From an uncultured Lysobacterales bacterium (GTDB taxonomy: Bacteria > Pseudomonadota > Gammaproteobacteria > Xanthomonadales > Xanthomonadaceae), in the NCBI GenBank assembly GCA_946886865.1, contig CAMPJI010000021.1, forward strand, positions 1-31,001: a stretch of DNA of 31,001 nt, written 5' to 3'. The translations under genes were made by a program, and so were the position numbers. Position 1 is the first letter of the stretch; every line of letters starts with the position of its first letter. Under the pieces are notes generated by a model. The model saw only the letters and a list, made by a program, of their open reading frames with translations, ran no database searches and was not told where the DNA came from. Shown here one piece after another: positions 23,520 to 31,001 of the stretch.

Positions 23520-25004
23520 TCAGGGCCGCTCGGACGGCGGCGGTGGCGGTGGAGCGGGCACCTCGCCCGTGTCGACACGGCGCTGCCAGAACGTGGCGTT
23601 GCGGATGCCCAGCGCCTCGGGCTCGAACACCGGGTCCAGCCCGGCCTTCTTCTGCCGCTCGTAGTCGCGCAGCGCCTGGAACGCGGGCTTCTGCAGGATC
23701 AGGATGGCGATGAGGTTCAACCAGGCCATCAGCCCCACGCCGATGTCGCCCAGCCCCCATGCCAGCGAGGCCGAACGCACCGAGCCGTACGCGACCGCCG
23801 CCATGATGCCGACGCGCAGCGCCAGCGTCAGCCACGGGCGGTGCACCCGGCGGTTGATGTAGGCCACGTTGGTTTCGGCCATGTAGTAGTACGCGACGAT
23901 GGTGGTGAAAGCGAAGAACAGCAACGCCACGGCCACGAACGGCGCGCCGAAGCCCGGCAGCACCGACTCCACCGATGCCTGGGCGAAACCCGGGCCCGCC
24001 TCGATGCCCGGCAGCGCGTTGACGATCATCGCCCCGTCCGGCCCCTGCACGTTGTACATGCCCGTCGACAGGATCAGGAACGCCGTGGCCGAGCACACCA
24101 GCAGCGTGTCGACGTACACCGAGAACGCCTGCACGTAGCCCTGCTTGGCCGGGTGCGTGACCTCGGCGGCGGCGGCGGCGTGCGGGCCGGTGCCCTGCCC
24201 GGCCTCGTTGGAGTAGATCCCGCGCTTGACGCCCCATTCGATCGCCAGGCCCAGCACGGCGCCGAAGCCGGCGTTCCAGCCGAACGCGCTGTCGACGATC
24301 AGCATGAACATCGCCGGCACGCGGTCGACGTTGAGCGCAAGGATGCCCACGGCGATCAGCATGTACGCCAGCGCCATGAACGGCACGGCGATCTGCGCGA
24401 AGTGGGCGATGCGCTTGACGCCGCCGAAGATGATGAAGCCCAGCGCGACCACGACCACCGCGGCGGTGATCGCCGGGTTGATGTCCCACGCGTTGGTCAT
24501 GCCCTGGGCGATGGAGTTGGCCTGCACGCCCGGCAGCAGCAGGCCGGTGGCGATCACGGTGACCAGCGCGAACAGCCACGCGTACCAGCGCACGCCCATG
24601 GCCTTTTCGATGTAGTACGCCGGGCCGCCGCGGTACTGGCCGTTGTCGTCCTTTTCCTTGTAGATCTGCGCCAGCGTCGACTCGACGTACGCCGTGGACG
24701 CGCCCAGGAACGCCACCACCCACATCCAGAACACCGCGCCGGGGCCACCGAACGCAATGGCCGTGGCGACACCCGCGATGTTGCCGGTGCCCACCCGGCC
24801 CGACAGCGACATCGCCAGCGCCTGGAACGAGGACACGCCGGCGCTGGAGGACTGGCCGCGGAAGATCAGCCGGATCATCTCGCCGAACCCGCGCACCTGC
24901 AGGAACCGGCTGCGGATGGAGAAGTACAGGCCGGCGCCCAGGCAAAGGTAGATGAGCGGCGGGCTCCAGATGATGGCGTTGAGCGAGTTGACCAGGGCTT
25001 CCAC
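23520..25004 (-). CDS. Alanine/glycine:cation symporter (AGCS family)
   Basis: 494 aa from a GTG at 25004, with GGGGGA nine bases before it; the longer frame upstream reads through a repeat remnant and looks non-coding. About ten membrane segments. Family segments include LSGRVGTGNIAGVATAIAFG, the acidic ESTLAQIYKEKD, GGPAYYIEKAMGVRW, NEAGQGTGPHAAAAAEVTHP and TTIVAYYYMAETN. It imports alanine or glycine with sodium ions. The C-terminus ends in a Pro run (APPPPPPPSERP). Start confidence is lower than family confidence. Confidence 0.92.
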   Translation of the reverse strand: MEALVNSLNAIIWSPPLIYLCLGAGLYFSIRSRFLQVRGFGEMIRLIFRGQSSSAGVSSFQALAMSLSGRVGTGNIAGVATAIAFGGPGAVFWMWVVAFLGASTAYVESTLAQIYKEKDDNGQYRGGPAYYIEKAMGVRWYAWLFALVTVIATGLLLPGVQANSIAQGMTNAWDINPAITAAVVVVALGFIIFGGVKRIAHFAQIAVPFMALAYMLIAVGILALNVDRVPAMFMLIVDSAFGWNAGFGAVLGLAIEWGVKRGIYSNEAGQGTGPHAAAAAEVTHPAKQGYVQAFSVYVDTLLVCSATAFLILSTGMYNVQGPDGAMIVNALPGIEAGPGFAQASVESVLPGFGAPFVAVALLFFAFTTIVAYYYMAETNVAYINRRVHRPWLTLALRVGIMAAVAYGSVRSASLAWGLGDIGVGLMAWLNLIAILILQKPAFQALRDYERQKKAGLDPVFEPEALGIRNATFWQRRVDTGEVPAPPPPPPSERP

Positions 25005-25165
25005 GTGTCGATGTCCCCCGTTGCAGGTGCGGATGGCTGCGCGCACCGGCGGGTACGCACGCAAGCGGCCACGATACCTGCAATCGGCGCGGGCGACGAC
25101 GCGCGGTTCACTGACACGACGCGCGACGCGTTGCCGGCTACGCGGTACCAGGCCCCCGCAGCAGC

Positions 25166-25215
25166 GCACCCGGGGTCCCACGGCCAATCCCGGGTGCGCT
25201 TCGCTTACCCGGGCC
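25166..25215. repeat. Partial REP/MITE-like element, copy 5
   Basis: GCGCACCCGGGGTCC... followed by CCCGGGTGCGCTTCGCTTACC and CGGGCCAC. Only the right half of the family is recognisable; the left 15-bp end is missing. It lies in the gap between the symporter start and the RND pump stop, which otherwise shows nothing I can name. Confidence 0.7.
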
Positions 25216-25242
25216 ACTCGAATGGGTCTTCAGCGGGCGGTG

Positions 25243-28200
25243 TCAGGCGAGTCCGCCCGCGTCCGGCGTCTCGGCCTCCAGCTTCTCCAGCTTCTGCGCG
25301 ACCGCGTTGGGCGAGCGCGTGTACGGGGCCAGCAGGGTGTAGAACACCGGCACCACGAACAGCGACAGCAGCGTCGAGAAGGCCACACCGGCGATCACCA
25401 CCACGCCGATGGTGGCGCGGCTGGCCGAGCCGGGGCCGCCGGCCAGCACCAGCGGCAACGCTCCGGCGATCGTGGCGATCGACGTCATCAGGATCGGCCG
25501 CAGGCGCACGCCGGCCGATTCGACGATGGCCTGGTGGACATTGCGCCCCTCGTCGCGCAGCTGGTTGGCGAACTCCACGATCAGGATGCCGTTCTTGGCC
25601 GCCAGGCCCACCAGCATCACGATGCCGATCTGGCTGAAGAGGTTGAGCGTGCCGCCGGTCACCGCCAGGCCGATCAGCGCGCCGAGCACGCCCAGCGGCA
25701 CGGTCAGCATGATCACCAGCGGGTGGATGAAGCTCTCGAACTGCGCCGCCAGCACCAGGTACACCACCAGCAGCGCCAGGGTGAAGGTCAGCAGCACCGC
25801 GCCGCCGGCCTTCTGGTACTCGCGCGACTCGCCCTTCCAGTCGATTTGCGCGTACTCGGGCAGCTCCTGCTCGACCGTGCTGTTGAGGAACTCCAGCGCC
25901 TCGCCCATGGTGTAGCCCGGCGCGAGGCCGGCGCTGATGGTGATCGCACGCAGGCGGTTGAAGCGGTTGAGGCTGCCCGCTTCGGCCAGCTCGGTCAGCG
26001 CAACCAGGTTGGACAGCGGCACCAGCGCGCCATCGCGCGAGCGCACCTCGATCGCCGAGAGGTCCGCGGGGCTGGCGCGGCCGTCGCGGCCGGCCTGCAG
26101 CACGACGTCGTATTCCTCGCCGTCCTGCACGAACGTGGTCACCTGCCGGCTGCCCATCATGGTTTCCAGCGCGCGGCCGATCTCGGTCACGCTGACGCCC
26201 AGGTCGGCGGCCCGCTGGCGGTCGATCTGCACGCGCATCTGCGGACGGGTTTCCTTGTAGTCCGAATCCACCGAGAAGAAGCCGGGGTTGTCTTCCATGC
26301 GCGCCATCAAAGTGTCGCGCCAGCCGGCGATCTCGGCGTACTCCGGACCGCCCAGCACGATCTGGATCGGCTGGCCGCGGCTGCCGACCAGGCCACCGCC
26401 CACGCGCGGCTGTGCCTGCACGCCGGTCAGCTGGCCCAGGTCGGCACGCAGCGAATCGGCCACTTCGGCGGTGCTCTGCTCGCGCTCGTCCCAGTCCTGC
26501 AGGAAGACGATCACGTTGCCGGTGTGCATCTCCTCGCTGGCGCCCCAGCCGCCCGGCGCGCGCGTGTTGTAGCGACGGATCGCCTCACCCTCGCCGGCGT
26601 GCTCGGCCATGATCCGCTCGACCTGCTGGACCTGCCCGACGGTGTAGTCGAAGCCCGCGCCCTCCGGCCCCAGGATGGAGATGAAGAACGCGCCGCGGTC
26701 CTCGGCCGGCGCCAGTTCCGAGGGCACCCACTTCACCAGGCCCCACGTCGCGGCGACGGCCGCCAGCATCAGCGCGGCGAACAGCCAGTGCCGCTCGACG
26801 TTGCGCTCCAGCACGCCCCGATAACGGCGCGTCACGCCGTCCAGGCGCGCGTTGACCCAGCGGTTGACGCGGGTCGACTTCTCCTCGCTGTGCGGGCGCA
26901 CCAGCTTGGAGGCCATCATCGGCGTCAACGTCAGCGCGACGAACGCCGACAGCGCCACGGCGCCCGCCAACGCGACCGACAGTTCGCGGAACAGGCGGCC
27001 CGTGTTGCCCTCCATGAAGCCCACCGGCAGGAACACGGCCACCAGCACGGTGGTGGTCGCGATCACCGCGAATGCCACTTGGTTGGTGCCGCGGCGTGCG
27101 GCCACCAGGCGCGGCTCGCCCAGGTCGGCGCGGCGCTGGATGTTCTCCAGCACGACGATGGCGTCGTCCACCACCAGCCCGATCGACAGCACCAGCGCCA
27201 GCAGCGTGAGCAGGTTGATCGAGTAATCGAACAGGTACAGCGGGATGAAAGCGGCGATCAGGCAGACCGGCACCGTGAGCGCCGGGATGAGCGCGGCGCG
27301 CAGGCTGCCCAGGAACAGCCAGATCACGATCAGCACCAGCGCGATCGCCTCGGCCAGCGTCCAGTACACGCGCTCGATCGACGCCTCGATGAACAGCGTG
27401 TCGTCGAACGCCACGAAGATGTCGGTGCCTTCCGGCAGCGTCTTCTGGATCTCCTCGGCCTGCGCGCGCGCGGCGCGCGTGACGTCCAGTGCGTTGGCCG
27501 TCGACGTCTTGATGATGCCCAGGCCGATGTTGGGTTCGCCGTTGCTCTTGTAGTACGCACGCCGCTCGGCCGATCCGAGCTCGACCTGCGCCACGTCCCC
27601 GATGCGCACGACGTAGCCGTCGGCGCCGGTGCGGATCGGGATCTGCGCGAAGTCCTGCGGCTCGACGTAATCGCGCGCCACGCGCAGGGTGAAGTCGCGG
27701 TTCTCCGATTCGATCCGCCCGGCCGGCAACTCGACGTTCTCGGCGCGCAGCGCGGTTTCGACATCGCTGGCGGTGATGCCGCGCGCGGCCATCGCCGCGC
27801 TGTCCAGCCACAGGCGCATCGCGTAGCGCTGCTGGCCGCCGATGCGCACCTGTGCGACGCCGTCCAGGCTGGATAGGCGGTCCACCACGTAGCGCTCGGC
27901 GTAGTCGGACAGCTGCAGGCTGTCCATGTTGGTCGAGCTCATGTTGAGCCAGATGACCGTGTCCGAATCGCTGTCGGCCTTCTCCACCTCCGGCGGATCG
28001 GCCTCCTGCGGCAGGCGGTCGGCGATGCCGCTGATGGCGTCGCGCACATCGTTGGCGGCCGCCTCGATGTCGCGCTCCAGCGTGAACTCCAGCGTGACGC
28101 CCGCGCGCCCGTTGCGGCTGTCCGACTGGATCGTCTCGATGCCCTCGATCCCCGACAGCGCATCCTCCAGCACCTGGGTGATGCGCGTCTCCACCACCGC

Positions 28201-28368
28201 CGCGGACGCGCCGGGGTAGTTCACGTCCACCGACACGATGGGCGGGTCGATCGCCGGCAGCTCGCGCAGGGTCAGTCGGCTGAACGCCATGACGCCCAGG
28301 ACGATGAGCAGCAGGCTCATGACCGTGGCGAACACGGGGCGGCGGATGGAGAGGTCGGAGAGGTTCAT
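25243..28368 (-). CDS. RND efflux pump inner-membrane transporter (HAE-1/AcrB type)
   Basis: 1041 aa, the normal length for the family. Starts MNLSDLSIRRPVFATVMSLL. Two large periplasmic loops follow helices 1 and 7, with 12 membrane helices in all. The proton-relay pair is Asp401-Asp402 in GLVVDDAIVVLENIQRR (AcrB Asp407/408), and LTLTPMMAS and NGILIVEFANQLRDEG are present. It exports drugs or other hydrophobic molecules using the proton gradient, as a trimer with the adaptor encoded directly upstream (3-base gap). No outer-membrane channel gene is present, so it probably borrows a TolC-like protein. Substrate unknown. No regulator gene lies next to the operon in this window. Confidence 0.95.
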   Translation of the reverse strand: MNLSDLSIRRPVFATVMSLLLIVLGVMAFSRLTLRELPAIDPPIVSVDVNYPGASAAVVETRITQVLEDALSGIEGIETIQSDSRNGRAGVTLEFTLERDIEAAANDVRDAISGIADRLPQEADPPEVEKADSDSDTVIWLNMSSTNMDSLQLSDYAERYVVDRLSSLDGVAQVRIGGQQRYAMRLWLDSAAMAARGITASDVETALRAENVELPAGRIESENRDFTLRVARDYVEPQDFAQIPIRTGADGYVVRIGDVAQVELGSAERRAYYKSNGEPNIGLGIIKTSTANALDVTRAARAQAEEIQKTLPEGTDIFVAFDDTLFIEASIERVYWTLAEAIALVLIVIWLFLGSLRAALIPALTVPVCLIAAFIPLYLFDYSINLLTLLALVLSIGLVVDDAIVVLENIQRRADLGEPRLVAARRGTNQVAFAVIATTTVLVAVFLPVGFMEGNTGRLFRELSVALAGAVALSAFVALTLTPMMASKLVRPHSEEKSTRVNRWVNARLDGVTRRYRGVLERNVERHWLFAALMLAAVAATWGLVKWVPSELAPAEDRGAFFISILGPEGAGFDYTVGQVQQVERIMAEHAGEGEAIRRYNTRAPGGWGASEEMHTGNVIVFLQDWDEREQSTAEVADSLRADLGQLTGVQAQPRVGGGLVGSRGQPIQIVLGGPEYAEIAGWRDTLMARMEDNPGFFSVDSDYKETRPQMRVQIDRQRAADLGVSVTEIGRALETMMGSRQVTTFVQDGEEYDVVLQAGRDGRASPADLSAIEVRSRDGALVPLSNLVALTELAEAGSLNRFNRLRAITISAGLAPGYTMGEALEFLNSTVEQELPEYAQIDWKGESREYQKAGGAVLLTFTLALLVVYLVLAAQFESFIHPLVIMLTVPLGVLGALIGLAVTGGTLNLFSQIGIVMLVGLAAKNGILIVEFANQLRDEGRNVHQAIVESAGVRLRPILMTSIATIAGALPLVLAGGPGSASRATIGVVVIAGVAFSTLLSLFVVPVFYTLLAPYTRSPNAVAQKLEKLEAETPDAGGLA

Positions 28369-28371
28369 GGG

Positions 28372-29583
28372 TCAGTCGCCGTCGGCCGGAGCCGGCTGCG
28401 CGGGCGCGGCGTCCGCGGGGGCGCCGGCCGCGTCATCGGCCGGGGTGGCGGGCGCGGCGTCCGGCGTCGAGGGAATCTCGCGGCCCGGGCCGGTGTCGCC
28501 GCCATCGGCCGGCGACGCCGCGGCCGCGGGCGCAGCCTGCGAGACCGTGCCTTCCTCGATGCGGTCGCCGGGGCGCAGCTTGCCGGTGCCGTCGACCACG
28601 ATGCGGTCGCCCGGCGAAAGCCCGGCGGTGACTTCAGCCAGGCCGTCGCGGCGCGCGCCCACCGTCACCGTCGCCTGCGCCACCGTGTCGTCCTCGCCGG
28701 CGAGCCAGACGTAGGAGCGGCTGCCGACCTGGACAATGGCGATCTCCGGGATCACCAGCGCCTCGCGCTCGGGCCGGCTGAGCACGATCTGCACCAGCAT
28801 GCCGGGGCGCAGCAGGTGGTCGGGGTTGGCGAAATCGCCGCGTACGGTGACGGCACGGGTGGCGGGGTCGACGCGCGAGTCGATCGTGCTGACCACGCCC
28901 TCGAACCCCCGGCCCGGATACGCGGCGGTGGTCCCGCGCAGCGACTGGCCCGCGTCGAGCACCGCCAGCGCGGTCTCCGGCACGGGGAAGTCCACGTATA
29001 CGCGGTCGATGTCATCGAGCGTGGCGATCGCGGTGCCCGGCGTCACCAACGCGCCGGGGCTGACCTGGCGCAGGCCGAGCACGCCGGAGAACGGCGCACG
29101 CACGACGCGGTCGGCCAGTTGCGCGCGGATCTGCGCGACGCGGGCGTTGGCGGCATCGCGCGCGGCGCGCTGCGCGTCCAGCGAGGAGCGCGCGATCAAC
29201 TGCTGCGCGGCCAGCTCGTCCTGCCGCCGGAACAGCTGGCCTGCCTCGGCGGCGGCTGTCTGCGCCTCGCGCAGCTGCGCCTGCTGGGCCTGCCCGCTCA
29301 GCGTCACCAGCGGCTCGCCGGCGCTGACGCGGTCGCCGCTGTCGAAATGCACGTCCGTCACCGTCTCGCTGACCTTGGCGGTCACGGTCACCGACTCGCG
29401 CGCCTTCACCGTACCCAGCGCCTGCACCGTGTCGCTCCACGGCCGCATGCGCACCTGCTCGGTCGTCACCGGCACGGCGCGGCCCTCCCCCCGCGACTGC
29501 GCCGCTTCGTTGTTGCCACAGGCCGCCAAGGCCAACGAAAGAACAAGGGCGCCGATGGCACCGAATCGGGAGTCGGGTCGCAT
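28372..29583 (-). CDS. RND efflux periplasmic adaptor lipoprotein (membrane fusion protein)
   Basis: 403 aa from the Met at 29583. A lipoprotein signal with lipobox LALAAC, Cys22, anchors it to a membrane. Then barrel-sandwich/lipoyl segments (ESVTVTAKVSETVTDVHFDS, RVVRAPFSGVLGLRQVSPGA), a short coiled-coil hairpin between them (QLREAQTAAAEAGQLFRRQD), a beta-barrel domain (VYVDFPVPETALAVLDAGQS) and a membrane-proximal domain (GLAEVTAGLSPGDRIVVDGT). The last about 60 residues are an Ala/Pro/Asp tail without a recognisable fold. It connects the RND pump to an outer-membrane channel. First gene of the two-gene operon. Confidence 0.94.
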   Translation of the reverse strand: MRPDSRFGAIGALVLSLALAACGNNEAAQSRGEGRAVPVTTEQVRMRPWSDTVQALGTVKARESVTVTAKVSETVTDVHFDSGDRVSAGEPLVTLSGQAQQAQLREAQTAAAEAGQLFRRQDELAAQQLIARSSLDAQRAARDAANARVAQIRAQLADRVVRAPFSGVLGLRQVSPGALVTPGTAIATLDDIDRVYVDFPVPETALAVLDAGQSLRGTTAAYPGRGFEGVVSTIDSRVDPATRAVTVRGDFANPDHLLRPGMLVQIVLSRPEREALVIPEIAIVQVGSRSYVWLAGEDDTVAQATVTVGARRDGLAEVTAGLSPGDRIVVDGTGKLRPGDRIEEGTVSQAAPAAAASPADGGDTGPGREIPSTPDAAPATPADDAAGAPADAAPAQPAPADGD

Positions 29584-29883
29584 GCCTCTCTCTGAACGGG
29601 AGTGGGGGTGGGGGAACAGCAAGCGGGGCAGTGTAGCCAAGGCCATGTAACGCCCGCGTGGGCCAAAGGTTGACGGCCAGCGCGCACCGCCCGATGCGGC
29701 AAAGCCGGCACCACTGGCGCCGCCCGCCATCGTGGTGGCACGCTGCGGGCGCGGCGCTGGCCGGCCTTGGCCTGCACCCATGGCCCGCCGTCGGCCGGCA
29801 GGCCGTTGGGCCTGCAGGTACGGTGGCCCGGCCGAGCCGGATTCAGCCCCCTGCGTCGCCCCCTCCCCACGCGAGCCTCCGCC
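29584..29883. other. Intergenic region between divergent adaptor and cysK genes
   Basis: Three hundred bases of GC-rich sequence that must hold the promoters of both divergent genes. I see no clear sigma-70 pair, riboswitch or repeat. GTAGCCAAGGCCATGTAA near 29630-29650 is the only AT-richer spot. Confidence 0.5.
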
Positions 29884-30840
29884 ATGATCCACGACAGCAT
29901 CCTCGACACCATCGGCCGCACCCCGGTCGTGCGCCTGCACCGCATCGCGCCGTCGCACGTGACCCTCTACGCGAAAGTCGAATCGTTCAATCCCGGTGGC
30001 TCGGTCAAGGACCGGCTGGCGCTGGCGATCATCCTCGACGCCGAGGCACGCGGCCTGATCAGGCCGGGCGACACCGTGGTGGAAGCCACGTCCGGCAACA
30101 CCGGCGTGGCGCTGGCGATGGTGTGCGCGGCGCGCGGCTACAAGTTCGTGGCGACGATGAGCGAGACCTTCTCGATCGAGCGCCGCAAGCTGATGCGCGC
30201 CTACGGCGCCCGCGTCATCCTGACGCCGGCCGCCGAACGCGGCAGCGGCATGGTCCGCCGCGCGGAGGAACTGGCGAAGCAGCACGGGTGGTTCCTCGCC
30301 CGGCAGTTCCAGAACCCCGCGAATCCGGCGTACCACCGCAGCACCACGGCCGCGGAAATCCTGCAGGACTTCGCCGGGCGCCGTCTGGACCACTTCGTGA
30401 CCGGCTGGGGCACCGGCGGGACGCTGACCGGCGTGGGCGAGATGCTGAAGCTGGCGCGGCCGGAGGTGCGCATCACCACCAGCGAGCCGGCCGGTGCGGC
30501 GCTGCTGTCGGGCCAGGAATGGCAGCCGCACAAGATCCAGGGCTGGACACCGGACTTCATCCCCGAGGTGCTCAACCGCGACGTGGCCGATGCAATCGTC
30601 CCGATCGACGACACCACCGCGCGCGACACCGCGCGCCGGCTGGCGCAGGAGGAAGGCCTGTTCGTCGGCGTGTCGGCCGGGGCCACCGCCGCGGCCGCGC
30701 TCGAGGTCGCACGCAAGGCCGAGGACGGCGCGGTGATCCTGACGATGCTGCCCGACACCGGCGAGCGCTACCTGAGCACGTTCCTGTTCGAGGACGTCAA
30801 CGAGGGCAGCGACGACGAGTGGCTGGCCGGGTTGCCGTAA
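29884..30840 (+). CDS. cysK: Cysteine synthase (O-acetylserine sulfhydrylase)
   Basis: 318 aa. PLP lysine Lys42 in NPGGSVKDR, substrate loop TSGNTG (69-74), phosphate-binding GWGTGGTLTGVG, and the late serine loop GVSAGATAAAAL. EWQPHKIQGWTPDFIPEVLN is the CysK form rather than CysM. It makes cysteine from O-acetylserine and sulfide in the cytoplasm, as a homodimer. ATG 29884 gives the usual start MIHDSILDTIGRTPVVRL. It appears to stand alone. Confidence 0.95.
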   Translation: MIHDSILDTIGRTPVVRLHRIAPSHVTLYAKVESFNPGGSVKDRLALAIILDAEARGLIRPGDTVVEATSGNTGVALAMVCAARGYKFVATMSETFSIERRKLMRAYGARVILTPAAERGSGMVRRAEELAKQHGWFLARQFQNPANPAYHRSTTAAEILQDFAGRRLDHFVTGWGTGGTLTGVGEMLKLARPEVRITTSEPAGAALLSGQEWQPHKIQGWTPDFIPEVLNRDVADAIVPIDDTTARDTARRLAQEEGLFVGVSAGATAAAALEVARKAEDGAVILTMLPDTGERYLSTFLFEDVNEGSDDEWLAGLP

Positions 30841-30854
30841 TCCCGCCCGGCTTC

Positions 30855-30910
30855 TGTAGGAGCGGCTTCAGCCGCGATCGAATCTCCGGCACCTGCCGTT
30901 GTAGGAGCGG
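30855..30910. repeat. TGTAGGAGCGGC-type dispersed repeat, one and a half copies
   Basis: TGTAGGAGCGGCTTCAGCCG and CGA at 30855-30877 contains the small palindrome CGGCTTCAGCCG. A second copy starts with TGTAGGAGCGGC at 30900 and is lost in the homopolymer tail. This is a familiar extragenic repeat of Xanthomonadaceae and Pseudomonas; here it follows cysK. Confidence 0.8.
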
Positions 30911-30915
30911 CCTGT

Positions 30916-31001
30916 GTGGGGGCCCCCCCCCGCCCCCCCCGGGGGGGGGGGGCGGCGGAACGCGCGGCAAAAAAAAGCGGGGGGGGGGGGGGGGGGGGGG
31001 G
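30916..31001. other. Homopolymer-rich contig end, probable artefact
   Basis: Runs of C, then G, then CGGCGGAACGCGCGGC, then eight A, then G to the end. No biological pattern; typical of low-quality read ends or polyG from two-colour chemistry. Confidence 0.85.

Noticed and set aside
25005..25165. Riboswitch or leader before the alanine/glycine symporter
   Set aside because: No paired glycine-aptamer-like structure or other conserved leader pattern could be recognised.
24952..27876. 974-codon plus-strand frame opposite the symporter start and RND gene
   Set aside because: Composition (Arg, Gln, His, Ala runs) is that of an antisense shadow; the RND protein on the other strand is complete.

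Overview
The window looks like a piece of a high-GC (roughly 70%) gammaproteobacterial chromosome of the Xanthomonadaceae / Lysobacteraceae type (Lysobacter, Luteimonas, Xanthomonas relatives). This rests on the gene order fliA-cheY-cheZ-cheA-motC-motD-parA-cheW, on a second che set with a GGDEF/EAL gene between the receptor and cheR, and on intergenic repeats of kinds I associate with this family. The assignment comes from remembered synteny and style, not from a database match.

Positions 1-21205 are a flagellar chemotaxis island, all on the + strand except two small genes. The left edge holds the 3' end of fliA (sigma-28). Then come cheY-cheZ-cheA (534-3332), motC-motD-parC-like-parP-like (3588-6936), STAS-cheY-cheA-cheW (7118-10409), a large receptor with stacked HAMP modules (12196-14877), a GAF?-PAS-GGDEF-EAL protein (15003-17195), cheR-cheD-cheB (17188-19813), and a small membrane-anchored receptor-like protein (20039-21205). 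Five places in front of these units carry a motif close to the sigma-28 consensus (T[AC]AAG, then a -10 of the GCCGATAA type, spacer 11-12). The island therefore appears to encode its own sigma factor and to be read by it. The predicted promoters also decide several start codons, because longer in-frame starts would place the promoter inside the gene.

Interrupting the island at 10410-12195 are a tandem duplication of the cheW 3' end with its terminator and repeat, a membrane protein of unknown function (minus strand), and a small secreted TonB-C-terminal-domain protein (minus strand).

The most unusual parts are at the right end of the island. The small receptor-like protein (388 aa) has no periplasmic domain and no HAMP. 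It has a CheZ-like motif (QFEDIATQ; the CheZ here has QDLTGQ) after its signalling tip, and it ends in the same seven residues, AGSVELF, as the CheD encoded two genes upstream. I infer a membrane-bound CheY-P phosphatase or adaptor tied to CheD or to a shared partner. A second oddity is that the first CheA has no room for a folded P2 domain and instead carries a short acidic peptide, DALLDSLHG, closely resembling the CheY-binding tail of CheZ.

Positions 21313-30840 are ordinary chromosomal genes: an orphan NarL-type sensor kinase, a SPOUT RNA methyltransferase, a sodium:alanine-type symporter, an RND pump with its lipoprotein adaptor, and cysteine synthase. The last about 85 bases are homopolymer-rich and look like a sequencing or assembly artefact at a contig end.
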